The translations under genes were made by a program, and so were the position numbers. A stretch of DNA of 7,436 nt from Streptosporangiaceae bacterium (GTDB lineage Bacteria; Actinomycetota; Actinomycetes; Streptosporangiales; Streptosporangiaceae). Position 1 is the first letter of the stretch. Each line of letters opens with the position of its first letter. Where the stretch lies: contig JASIJN010000393.1 in assembly GCA_030050125.1 (NCBI GenBank), forward strand, positions 1 through 7,436, read 5' to 3'. The notes below the pieces were generated by a model. The model searched no databases and was not told the DNA's origin. It saw only the letters and a program-made list of their open reading frames with translations. Below are positions 1-5,841 of the stretch, one piece after another.

Positions 1-949
1 CGGCGCCCGCCCGGGCGCCCGGCTCGACCAGCTTGACGTGCACGACCCCGCCGGACAGGCGGTCGTCGCCGCGCAGCGGCCTGCAGTACAGCCGTGCCCG
101 GGCCCCGGTCGGCAGCTCCATCTCCACCGACGCGGCCTGCCGGCCGGCCAGCGTCTCGGTGGCCTGCCCGAGCAGCGCCACCTGGTCGCCGGGGTCAAGC
201 GCCTGGCGCGCCTGGTCGTTCATCATCACCACGTCGTGGTTGAGCGCCAGCACGATCCCGGCGCTGTGGCGGCACGCCCGCAGGTACTCCTGCAGCAGCT
301 CGAACTCCCGTGCGTTGCTGTCGGTGAGCAGCGCCTGGGTGATCTGGTCGGCGGTGGTCTTGGCCAGCGTGATCAGCAGCGGGTCGGCGTCCTTGCGCCA
401 GCAGGTCAGGTCCACGGCGCCGAGCGTCTTGCCGGAGATCGGGTGCTTGATCGGCACCCCGGCGCAGGCCAGGTCCTCCAGCTTCTCGGCGTAGTGCTCG
501 TGGCCGAAGACGTGCGCGGGCCTGCCGCCCTCCAGCGCGGTGCCGATGCCGTTGGTGCCGACCGACTCCTCGGCGTAGCTGAAGCCCGGGGCCAGCCTGA
601 CGCTGTCCAGATGCCGGTCGAGGTCGTAGTCCGCGCGGAGCCTGGTGAGCACCACCCCGGCCGCGTCGGTGAGGATCACGCTGATCGGCTGGCCTTCGAG
701 ATGCTCGCGCAGGTGCCGCAGCACCGGCATGGCGCTGCGGGTCAGCGGCGTGTCCAGGTCCGGGTCGCCGGTGTATTCCAGGTCGATGCGGTCGGCCGCC
801 ACCTTCCAGCGCCGCGAGCGCCACCACGAGGCCAGGATCGTGTCGCGCACCTGATGCGGGTCGATCGACTGGGTGGTCAGGAACCGCTCTCGGATCTCGG
901 CCAGCCGGTCCCCGTCGGTCATGGCCGGCGGACGGGCTGATGCCGGCAT
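1..949 (-). CDS. GAF-domain transcriptional regulator of the AcoR/MimR type, C-terminus outside the window
   Basis: Probable activator of the adjacent monooxygenase operon. Seen: reading leftwards from ATG at 949-947, 316 codons stay open to the window edge. The AGGGAGGG just upstream is a good ribosome binding site; a second in-frame ATG at codon 10 has none, so the first is preferred. Residues about 88-208 form a GAF domain with the signature SVGTNGIGTALEGG (129-142), then FGHEHY (148-153), CAGVPIKHPISG (162-173) and LGAVDL (176-181), as in AcoR-like regulators. Residues about 215-308 look like a PAS-like segment. Any AAA+ and Fis-type helix-turn-helix regions would lie beyond the edge. Known: a divergent regulator, MimR, controls acetone-responsive mimABCD expression in mycobacteria. 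Inferred: this is its functional counterpart. Actinomycetes generally lack sigma-54, so a sigma-54-dependent mode is unlikely. The effector cannot be read from the sequence. Confidence 0.9.
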   Translation of the reverse strand, partial: MPASARPPAMTDGDRLAEIRERFLTTQSIDPHQVRDTILASWWRSRRWKVAADRIDLEYTGDPDLDTPLTRSAMPVLRHLREHLEGQPISVILTDAAGVVLTRLRADYDLDRHLDSVRLAPGFSYAEESVGTNGIGTALEGGRPAHVFGHEHYAEKLEDLACAGVPIKHPISGKTLGAVDLTCWRKDADPLLITLAKTTADQITQALLTDSNAREFELLQEYLRACRHSAGIVLALNHDVVMMNDQARQALDPGDQVALLGQATETLAGRQAASVEMELPTGARARLYCRPLRGDDRLSGGVVHVKLVEPGARAGA

Positions 950-997
950 GCACCCTCCCTGCCTCCCGGTTCGCCCCCGCGGGCGGCGGGTATCCCG

Positions 998-1022
998 CGA
1001 GTTGGCGTCCGAGTTGTGCGTC
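998..1022. repeat. Tandem direct repeat CGAGTTG-(T)GCGTC
   Basis: Two adjacent copies, CGAGTTGGCGTC (998-1009) and CGAGTTGTGCGTC (1010-1022), differ by one inserted T. The related heptamer CAAGTTG occurs in the operator-like palindrome at 1062-1068. The position, just on the regulator side of the A/T-rich patch, would suit upstream protein binding sites, but this is inference from location alone. Confidence 0.45.
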
Positions 1023-1057
1023 GTAGCTACAAAATAACGGGGCCGTAACAGCCACCT

Positions 1058-1072
1058 GTCTCAAGTTGAGAC
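1058..1072. promoter_or_regulatory. Operator-like perfect inverted repeat, copy 1 (GTCTCAA-G-TTGAGAC)
   Basis: Seven-base arms are perfectly complementary around a single central G. It lies 44 bp upstream of the small-gene ATG. A close copy occurs at 1421-1435, and the similarity extends beyond the palindrome: 1056-1077 matches 1419-1440 at 19 of 22 positions. Repetition plus dyad symmetry next to a divergent regulator suggests binding sites for that regulator. The binding protein is inferred, not shown. Confidence 0.6.
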
Positions 1073-1116
1073 CGCCGTTTTCGAACCGCCGACGCCGGTT
1101 TTCTAGGGGGTACCCC

Positions 1117-1395
1117 ATGAACAAGTCACGCGAACCTGAGCCGGAGACCTTCAACCCGTGGAGCGTGGTGAATCTTGTTTTCCACCATCTTGTTGGCGAG
1201 GGGCTGCACCCAATACTGGGCGAAAGCGGTGATCCTGGGGAGCCTGCCGCTGAATTGCTGCGCTCACTCGGGATTCAGCCGGACGCAGAGGGGAATCTGA
1301 ACATAGCCCAAGACATCCGCGACCACCTGGCGGAGATCCGGTCCGCAGTATTCGGCGAAGGCGAAGACCGCGGCGAATCTGGCGGCACCACCTGA
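1117..1395 (+). CDS. Small acidic protein of unknown function, first gene of the operon
   Basis: I do not recognise this 92-residue protein. Start: ATG at 1117 follows AGGGGG with 6-7 bases of spacing; an open frame reaches further upstream, but this ATG gives the only sensible ribosome binding site. The start MNKSREPEPE is charged. Next comes a hydrophobic, aromatic and His-containing stretch FNPWSVVNLVFHHLVGEGLHPILG (residues 12-35), then an amphipathic, probably helical region LLRSLGI...AQDIRDHLAEIRSAVF, and a Gly/Glu-rich tail. No signal peptide, cysteine pair or convincing transmembrane helix is seen. About 30 of 92 codons end in A or T by hand count, including CTT, GTT and two ATA, unlike the strongly G/C-ending codons of the genes around it. 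It lies between two copies of the operator-like repeat, 103 bp before the large-subunit gene. It could be an assembly factor, a small regulator or a leader cistron; none is demonstrated. Confidence 0.75.
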   Translation: MNKSREPEPETFNPWSVVNLVFHHLVGEGLHPILGESGDPGEPAAELLRSLGIQPDAEGNLNIAQDIRDHLAEIRSAVFGEGEDRGESGGTT

Positions 1396-1421
1396 CCTGG
1401 GCAGACCAGGCCAGACGCCTG
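1396..1421 (+). other. Two overlapping short inverted repeats after the small gene
   Basis: Immediately after the TGA, CCTGG-GCAGA-CCAGG (1396-1410) and CAGGC-CAGAC-GCCTG (1407-1421) share bases 1407-1410, so as RNA the two 5-bp hairpins exclude each other. No T-run follows, so this is not an intrinsic terminator. The stems are short and could be chance in G/C-rich DNA. Confidence 0.3.
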
Positions 1422-1435
1422 TCTCAGGATGAGAG
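1421..1435. promoter_or_regulatory. Operator-like inverted repeat, copy 2 (TCTCA-GGA-TGAGA)
   Basis: Five-base arms TCTCA (1422-1426) and TGAGA (1430-1434) flank GGA. Both the half-sites and the flanking bases (CTG before, CGCCG after) match copy 1 at 1058-1072. Extending leftwards, 1412-1440 agrees with 1049-1077 at 24 of 29 positions. It lies 64 bp upstream of the large-subunit ATG, so it could serve a second, internal promoter for the structural genes. Confidence 0.55.
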
Positions 1436-1457
1436 CGCCGGGCGGTCAGCTCCGAGG

Positions 1458-1473
1458 TGTGATGCGTATCACA
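1458..1473. promoter_or_regulatory. Perfect CRP-type palindrome TGTGATGCGTATCACA
   Basis: The sequence fits TGTGA-N6-TCACA exactly, the core consensus bound by CRP-family proteins, including actinobacterial Crp/GlxR. It also reads as GTGAT-N4-ATCAC, so another CRP/FNR-superfamily protein is possible. It ends 25 bp before the large-subunit ATG, so a bound protein would more easily block than activate transcription, unless an internal promoter lies nearby. As RNA it would give a 6-bp stem with a GCGU loop just upstream of the ribosome binding site. Confidence 0.65.
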
Positions 1474-1498
1474 AGGAGTTAGACCGGAAGGGGTGACC

Positions 1499-3148
1499 AT
1501 GAGTCGCCAGAGCGTGGCCAAGGCCCACCAAAAGATCCAGGAACTCGCCTGGGAACCGCTCTACCATGAGCCGGTATCGCAATACGGGACGGATTACACG
1601 TTCAGTAAGGCGCAGAAGAAAGACCCGCTCAAGCAGGTCCTGCGGTCCTACTTCCCAATGCAGGAGGAAAAGGACCACCGGGTGTACGGCGCCGAGGACG
1701 GCGCGATCCGGGGGAACATGTTCCGCCAGGTCCAGGAGCGGTGGCTGGAGTGGCAGAAGCTGTTCTTGTCCATCATCCCGCTGCCCGAGATCTCGGCAGC
1801 CCGGGCTATGCCGTTGCTGTTCCGCACGGTACCCAACCCGGAGCTGCACAACGGGCAGGCGATCCAGATGATCGACGAGGTCCGGCACTCGACGATCCAG
1901 CAGAACCTCAAGCGCCTGTACATGCAGAACTACATCGACCCGGCGGGCTTCAACAACAGCCTGCGCGGGTTCCACGACGACTACTGCGGCACGATCGGCC
2001 GGCAGTTCGCCGAGGCGTTCATCACCGGTGACGCCATCACCGCCGCGAGCATCTACCTGACGATCGTGGCCGAGACGGCTTTCACCAACACGCTGTTCGT
2101 GGCCATGCCCGCGGAGGCCGCCGCGAACGGCGATTACCTGCTGCCCACGGTGTTCCACTCGGTGCAGTCCGACGAGTCGCGCCACATCAGCAACGGCTAC
2201 GCGACGCTGCTGATGGCCCTGGCCGACGAGGGCAACCACCAGCTGCTCGAGCGCGACCTCCGGTACGCCTGGTGGAACAACCACCGGGTGGTGGACGCGG
2301 CGATCGGCACGTTCATCGAGTACGGGACCAAGGACCGGCGCAAGGACCGCGAGAGCTACGCGGAGATGTGGCGGCGGTGGATCTACGACGACTACTACCG
2401 CAGCTACCTCGTGCCGCTCGAGAAGTACGGGCTGGTCATCCCGCACGACCTCATCGAGGAGGCGTGGAACCAGATCTGGAACAAGGGCTACGTGCACGAG
2501 GTGGCCCAGTTCTTCGCCACCGGCTGGCTGGCGAACTACTGGCGGATCGACCCGATGACCGACAAGGACTTCGAGTGGTTCGAGTACAAGTACCCGGGCT
2601 GGTACGACAAGTACGGCAAGTGGTGGGAGAACTACAACCGGCTGTCGATGCCTAACGGGCACAACCCGATCGTGTTCGAGGACGTCGACTACTGGTACCC
2701 GAACCGCTGCTGGACCTGTATGGTCCCGTGCCTGGTCCGCGAGGACATGGTGTACGCGGAGGTCGACGGAGTCATCCGCACGTACTGCCACGAGGCGTGC
2801 CGCTGGACCGACGAGATCGCGTTCCGGCCCACCTACCAGGGCCGGTCCACGCCGAACATGGGCCAGCTGATCGGGCACCGGGAGTGGGAGACCCTCTACC
2901 ACGGCTGGAACTGGGCCGACGTGGTGGCCGACATGGGCTTCGTCCGCGACGACGGCAAGACCATGACGGCGCAGCCGCACCTGAACCTGGATCCCAAGAA
3001 GATGTGGACGATGGACCACCTGCGGCGGTGCCCGCCGCTGCAGAGCCCGAACGTCCTGTTCAACGAGATGTCGCCGCAGGAGCGGGAGGCGTACGCGGCG
3101 AAGTACGTCCGGGGCGGGCCGGCCGGCCGGTACCCGGTTGACGCCTGA
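1499..3148 (+). CDS. prmA: Soluble di-iron monooxygenase hydroxylase, large (alpha) subunit; propane/phenol monooxygenase type
   Basis: Catalytic subunit that activates O2 at a carboxylate-bridged di-iron centre to hydroxylate small substrates such as propane, acetone or phenol; cytoplasmic. ATG at 1499 is preferred over GTG at 1493 because GGAAGGGG lies 5 bases upstream of the ATG. The 549 residues match the family size. Predicted iron ligands are E97, E127/H130 (motif DEVRH), E192 and E226/H229 (motif DESRH). Their spacings of 30, 3, 34 and 3 equal those of methane monooxygenase MmoX (E114, E144, H147, E209, E243, H246). T196 matches MmoX T213; Q134 replaces its C151. A C-terminal Cys cluster, CWTCMVPC (404-411) and YCHEAC (429-434), is followed by FRPTYQGR, as in PrmA/MimA. 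The order alpha, reductase, beta, coupling protein fits the group 5 clusters (PrmABCD, MimABCD, ThmADBC). The exact substrate is not determined by sequence. Confidence 0.96.
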   Translation: MSRQSVAKAHQKIQELAWEPLYHEPVSQYGTDYTFSKAQKKDPLKQVLRSYFPMQEEKDHRVYGAEDGAIRGNMFRQVQERWLEWQKLFLSIIPLPEISAARAMPLLFRTVPNPELHNGQAIQMIDEVRHSTIQQNLKRLYMQNYIDPAGFNNSLRGFHDDYCGTIGRQFAEAFITGDAITAASIYLTIVAETAFTNTLFVAMPAEAAANGDYLLPTVFHSVQSDESRHISNGYATLLMALADEGNHQLLERDLRYAWWNNHRVVDAAIGTFIEYGTKDRRKDRESYAEMWRRWIYDDYYRSYLVPLEKYGLVIPHDLIEEAWNQIWNKGYVHEVAQFFATGWLANYWRIDPMTDKDFEWFEYKYPGWYDKYGKWWENYNRLSMPNGHNPIVFEDVDYWYPNRCWTCMVPCLVREDMVYAEVDGVIRTYCHEACRWTDEIAFRPTYQGRSTPNMGQLIGHREWETLYHGWNWADVVADMGFVRDDGKTMTAQPHLNLDPKKMWTMDHLRRCPPLQSPNVLFNEMSPQEREAYAAKYVRGGPAGRYPVDA

Positions 3149-3170
3149 CCCGAGTTCAGCAGTCGAGCAC

Positions 3171-3208
3171 GGAGAAGGGCCGCAGGCCGCGGTCTGCGGC
3201 CCTTCTCC
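3171..3208 (+). other. Perfect 15-bp stem-loop in the large subunit/reductase gap
   Basis: GGAGAAGGGCCGCAG (3171-3185) is exactly complementary to CTGCGGCCCTTCTCC (3194-3208), with an 8-base loop. It occupies the middle of the 88-bp gap, 22 bases after the large-subunit stop and 28 bases before the reductase start. No T-run follows, so a complete intrinsic terminator is unlikely. Likely roles are 3'-end protection of the hydroxylase message, a processing site, or partial attenuation lowering reductase output. It is the only sizeable gap within the four core genes. Confidence 0.8.
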
Positions 3209-3225
3209 CGCCAGCCGCGATCCGC

Positions 3226-3233
3226 GAGGGGGG
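3226..3233 (+). promoter_or_regulatory. Ribosome binding site that supports the TTG start of the reductase
   Basis: GAGGGGGG lies directly before CTA-TTG. It decides the reductase start, since no ATG or GTG in this frame gives the expected N-terminus and the family's N-terminus (…HVVRFEPVGIE…) begins right after this TTG. Confidence 0.65.
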
Positions 3234-3236
3234 CTA

Positions 3237-4289
3237 TTGGCCGACAAGCATGTCGTCCGGTTCGAGCCGGTCGGCATCGAGATCGAGGTGGCTGAGGATC
3301 AGACGATCCTCAGAGCCGCGGCTGAGCAAGGGATCATGCTCATGCATGGCTGCAAGGAGGGGCAGTGCGCCTCCTGCAAGTCGTTTGTGCTCGACGGCGA
3401 CGACATCGAGCTGGACCGCTACTCCACGTTCGCGCTGCCCGAATACGAGCAGGACGAGGGCTACACGCTGCTGTGCCGGGCGCACGCCTACGAGGACCTC
3501 ACGATCGAGCTGCTCAACTACGACGAGGAGATGATCAGGTCCGGCCTGCCGATCCAGCAGGCGGTGGCCGAGGTCGTGGCCAACGACCCGGTCACGCACG
3601 ACATGCGGCACCTGGTGCTGCGGCTGATCGAGCCCGGCGAGATCAAGTTCTTTCCCGGCCAGTACGTCGACATCGCCGTGCCCGGCACCGATGCCACCCG
3701 GTCGTTCTCGATGGCGAACACCTCGAGCCGGGAGGGCGGGCTGCTCGAGTTCGTCATCAAGATCTATCCGGACGGGCTCTTCTCGCACTTCCTGGACAGC
3801 GAGCTGGCCGTCGGCGACCGGCTCGACCTGACCGGCCCGTTCGGTGTGTTCACGCTGCGCGACAGCGAGGAGGACCTGATCTTCGTCGGGGGCGGCGCCG
3901 GGATGGCGCCGATCCTGTCGCTGCTGCGGTCCATGGCCGAGCGCGGCATCCAGCGCGGCGCCACCTACTACTACGGCGCGCGGGGCCGCCGGGACCTGTG
4001 CTTCGAGGAAGAGCTGCGCGCGCTGGAGAGCACCCTGCCCGGCTTCCGCTACGTTCCGGCCCTGTCCGAGCCCGGCCCTGACGACGACTGGGGGGGCGAG
4101 ACCGGCCTGATCACAGACGTGATCGCGCGCCACGAGTCCGACCTGGCCCGGTCGCACGCCTACATCTGCGGGCCGCCGCCGATGGTGGAGGCGGCGATCC
4201 CGCTGCTCGGCCGGCTCGGCGTGGCCGACAAGCGCGTGTACTACGACAAGTTCACGTTCACCGGCGATCCAGACAAGGAGAACCCATGA
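3237..4289 (+). CDS. prmB: Monooxygenase reductase component, [2Fe-2S]/FAD NAD(P)H oxidoreductase
   Basis: Transfers electrons from NAD(P)H via FAD and [2Fe-2S] to the hydroxylase di-iron site. With the TTG start at 3237 the product is 350 residues, normal for PrmB/MimB. Residues 1-95 form a plant-type ferredoxin domain with cluster cysteines C39, C44, C47 and C80 (C-x4-C-x2-C-x32-C). An FAD-binding domain follows, with RSFS at 155-158 (the RxYS-type flavin motif). The NAD-binding domain contains GGGAGMAPI (218-226) and CGPPPM (311-316), and YYDKF (335-339) lies near the C-terminus. A longer frame opens at TTG 3138, overlapping the end of the large subunit, but its extra 33 codons are mainly the hairpin sequence and have no ferredoxin-like content, so I reject that start. 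The stop overlaps the next ATG (ATGA), implying translational coupling. Preference for NADH over NADPH is not read here. Confidence 0.95.
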   Translation: MADKHVVRFEPVGIEIEVAEDQTILRAAAEQGIMLMHGCKEGQCASCKSFVLDGDDIELDRYSTFALPEYEQDEGYTLLCRAHAYEDLTIELLNYDEEMIRSGLPIQQAVAEVVANDPVTHDMRHLVLRLIEPGEIKFFPGQYVDIAVPGTDATRSFSMANTSSREGGLLEFVIKIYPDGLFSHFLDSELAVGDRLDLTGPFGVFTLRDSEEDLIFVGGGAGMAPILSLLRSMAERGIQRGATYYYGARGRRDLCFEEELRALESTLPGFRYVPALSEPGPDDDWGGETGLITDVIARHESDLARSHAYICGPPPMVEAAIPLLGRLGVADKRVYYDKFTFTGDPDKENP

Positions 4290-5455
4290 CTACAGCCCCA
4301 GAACGCAGCGTCCCGAAACCAGCCTTTACCGACGCGGAAGCCGGGGCCAAGGTATTCCCCGACTCCGACGCGCGCCGGTTCAACTACTTCATCCCGGCCA
4401 AACGCAAGCAGAGCCACTACGAGGACGTGACCGTCGAGGTGCAGCCCGACACCCGGCACTACCTGAGCCAGGGCTGGATCTACGGGTTCTCTGACGGCAC
4501 CGGCGGCTACCCGCTGGACTGGACCATCCTCAAGGCCTGGGGCTCGGACAAGCCCGAGCCCAAGCGCTACCCCGGATCGGGCGGCAAGGGCTACGAATGG
4601 CCCGCCCACGGCTGGCACGAGTTCCGTGACCCCAACGAGGAGTGGGAGCTCACCCTCTACCGCTACAACGCCAACGTGGTGCGCCAGATCAACCAGAACA
4701 TCGAGAACGCCAGGGAGACCAAGGCGTTCGAGCAGTGGAGCCGGAACTGGATCCGCTTCGTGGAGCGCAACGTCGGCGCCTGGATGCACGTGGATCACGG
4801 CCTGGGGCTGTATCTCTACGCCAACGCCAACCGCCGGGCGCCCACGAACATGCACAACAACGCGATCTCGGTGAACAGCATGCACCGGATCCGGGCCGCG
4901 CAGGACCTGGCGCTCTACAACCTCACGCTGTCGGAGGAGATCGAGGCCTTCGACGGCACGGCCCACGCGGACACCTGGAACAACGACCCCGCCTGGCAGG
5001 GGGTCCGCGAGGTCGCCGAGCAGCTCACCGCGATCAACGACTGGTGCGAGGCCATCTTCGCGTCCAACGTGGTCTTCGAGCCGCTGGTCGGCGAGCTGTT
5101 CCGGAGCCACCTGGTGCAGCACGCCGCGCCGCGCAACGGAGACTTCGTGACGCCCACGATCGTCGGAGCCGCCGAGTACGACTACAGCGAGCGTGACCTG
5201 CGCTACACGAGGGTGATGTTCGGCCTGCTCACCGACGACCGCGAGTTCGCCGACCTGAACAAGAGGCACATGCAGGCCTGGCTGTCCACCTGGGTGCCGC
5301 GGGCCATCGCGGCCAGCCGGAAGCTGCAGCCGCTCTGGTCCCAGCCCGAAGCCAAGCCGCCGCGCTTCGAGGACGGCCTGGACGCCGCCAAGACCCGGTT
5401 CGCCGGAATCCTGTCCGAGCTCAGCCTGGATGCACCGAAGGAGCTGGTCCAGTGA
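4286..5455 (+). CDS. prmC: Soluble di-iron monooxygenase hydroxylase, small (beta) subunit
   Basis: Structural partner of the large subunit in the hydroxylase core; a ferritin-like fold that has lost the metal site. The 389 residues fit PrmC/MimC. ATG at 4286 overlaps the reductase TGA by 4 bases and has AAGGAG upstream. Family-type segments visible: [22 protein letters not shown] (30-51), GWIYGF (63-68), [19 protein letters not shown] (79-97), [17 protein letters not shown] (119-135), and [16 protein letters not shown] (261-276). There is no pair of ExxH iron motifs like those in the large subunit, as expected for beta subunits. The stop overlaps the coupling-protein GTG. Nothing suggests truncation or frameshift. 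Confidence 0.94.
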   Translation: MTTAPERSVPKPAFTDAEAGAKVFPDSDARRFNYFIPAKRKQSHYEDVTVEVQPDTRHYLSQGWIYGFSDGTGGYPLDWTILKAWGSDKPEPKRYPGSGGKGYEWPAHGWHEFRDPNEEWELTLYRYNANVVRQINQNIENARETKAFEQWSRNWIRFVERNVGAWMHVDHGLGLYLYANANRRAPTNMHNNAISVNSMHRIRAAQDLALYNLTLSEEIEAFDGTAHADTWNNDPAWQGVREVAEQLTAINDWCEAIFASNVVFEPLVGELFRSHLVQHAAPRNGDFVTPTIVGAAEYDYSERDLRYTRVMFGLLTDDREFADLNKRHMQAWLSTWVPRAIAASRKLQPLWSQPEAKPPRFEDGLDAAKTRFAGILSELSLDAPKELVQ

Positions 5456-5826
5456 CAACGTTCAAGACCGCCGAGAGCCCGTTCAAAGCCGACAACACCG
5501 CGTCCAACAGGTGCGGCTTCACGCTGATGAACAACCAGGTCGGCGAGGTCGTGGCGGAGGTTATGTCGAAGAAGCCCAACGTTCGGGTGACCTATCTGCC
5601 GTCCATGATGCGGGTGGACGCCGTCGGGAGCATGGAGGTCAACTACGACGAGATCTCCGAGGCCCTGGGCGAGGAGCCCGGGTACTTCGACCAGGCCGAG
5701 CTCGAGGAGGACATGTCCACCCACTACGGACGCATGATCCACATGGACGACCGGACGATGTTCTTCGCCAACCCCGAGGACGCGGCCGAGTACCTGGGCT
5801 TTGACTTGCGGCCCACGTCGGGGTAG
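5452..5826 (+). CDS. prmD: Monooxygenase coupling (effector) protein
   Basis: Small cofactor-less regulatory protein that binds the hydroxylase and couples electron transfer to substrate oxidation, the counterpart of MmoB. The 124 residues are typical of PrmD/MimD. GTG at 5452 overlaps the small-subunit TGA (GTGA), and AAGGAG lies 8 bases upstream. Sequence features: [19 protein letters not shown] near the N-terminus, [16 protein letters not shown] in the middle, then [13 protein letters not shown] and an acidic C-terminal half. There are no cofactor motifs and only one cysteine (C21). Its place immediately after the beta subunit completes the four-component set. The function rests on family membership and position, and both are clear. 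Confidence 0.93.
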   Translation: MTTFKTAESPFKADNTASNRCGFTLMNNQVGEVVAEVMSKKPNVRVTYLPSMMRVDAVGSMEVNYDEISEALGEEPGYFDQAELEEDMSTHYGRMIHMDDRTMFFANPEDAAEYLGFDLRPTSG

Positions 5827-5841
5827 CGAGCGGGAGGCAGA

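Larger units (their letters stand above)
950..1116. promoter_or_regulatory. Divergent control region between the regulator and the monooxygenase operon
   Basis: This 167-bp non-coding stretch separates the divergent regulator from the small gene at 1117 and should hold promoters in both directions. Visible structure: CCCGCGGG palindrome (976-983); GCGGG-TAT-CCCGC inverted repeat (986-998); two tandem copies starting CGAGTTG (998-1009 and 1010-1022); GTAGCTAC palindrome (1023-1030) followed by the only A/T-rich patch, ACAAAATAA (1029-1037); the GTCTCAA-G-TTGAGAC operator-like palindrome (1058-1072); and GGGGTACCCC (1107-1116) abutting the small-gene ATG. I see no convincing consensus -35/-10 pair, which would fit an activator-dependent promoter, and no sigma-54 element. 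Confidence 0.7.

Noticed and set aside
404..434. Cysteine cluster of the large subunit as a novel zinc or Fe-S site
   Set aside because: Similar CWTCMVPC and (Y)xHExC segments belong to normal PrmA/MimA proteins (residue numbers, not bases, are given here), so this is a family trait rather than a novelty.
38..940. 300-codon plus-strand frame opposite the regulator
   Set aside because: Shadow of the regulator; low-complexity product and no ribosome binding site.
1084..1106. AACCG-N7-CGGTT hairpin followed by TTTTCT as an attenuator before the small gene
   Set aside because: The stem is only 5 bp and the T-run is short and interrupted; too weak to call.
195..1154. 319-codon minus-strand frame overlapping the regulator and the control region
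   Set aside because: The alternative minus-strand frame starting at 949 gives a proper GAF protein with a ribosome binding site. This one is Arg/Pro/Ala-rich and runs through the promoter region.
3171..3208. Intrinsic terminator after the large subunit
   Set aside because: The stem is strong but no T-run follows, and the next gene is an essential partner in the same operon.
3138..3236. Upstream TTG start for the reductase
   Set aside because: It would add 33 residues encoded mostly by the hairpin. The family N-terminus begins at the later TTG, which has its own GAGGGGGG.
1469..3277. 602-codon open frame on the minus strand opposite the large subunit
   Set aside because: It is antisense to a clear di-iron hydroxylase. 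Its product is rich in Val, Arg, Pro and His without domains, typical of a G/C-rich shadow frame.
4241..5458. 405-codon minus-strand frame opposite the small subunit
   Set aside because: Antisense shadow of a recognised beta subunit, with no domain signature.
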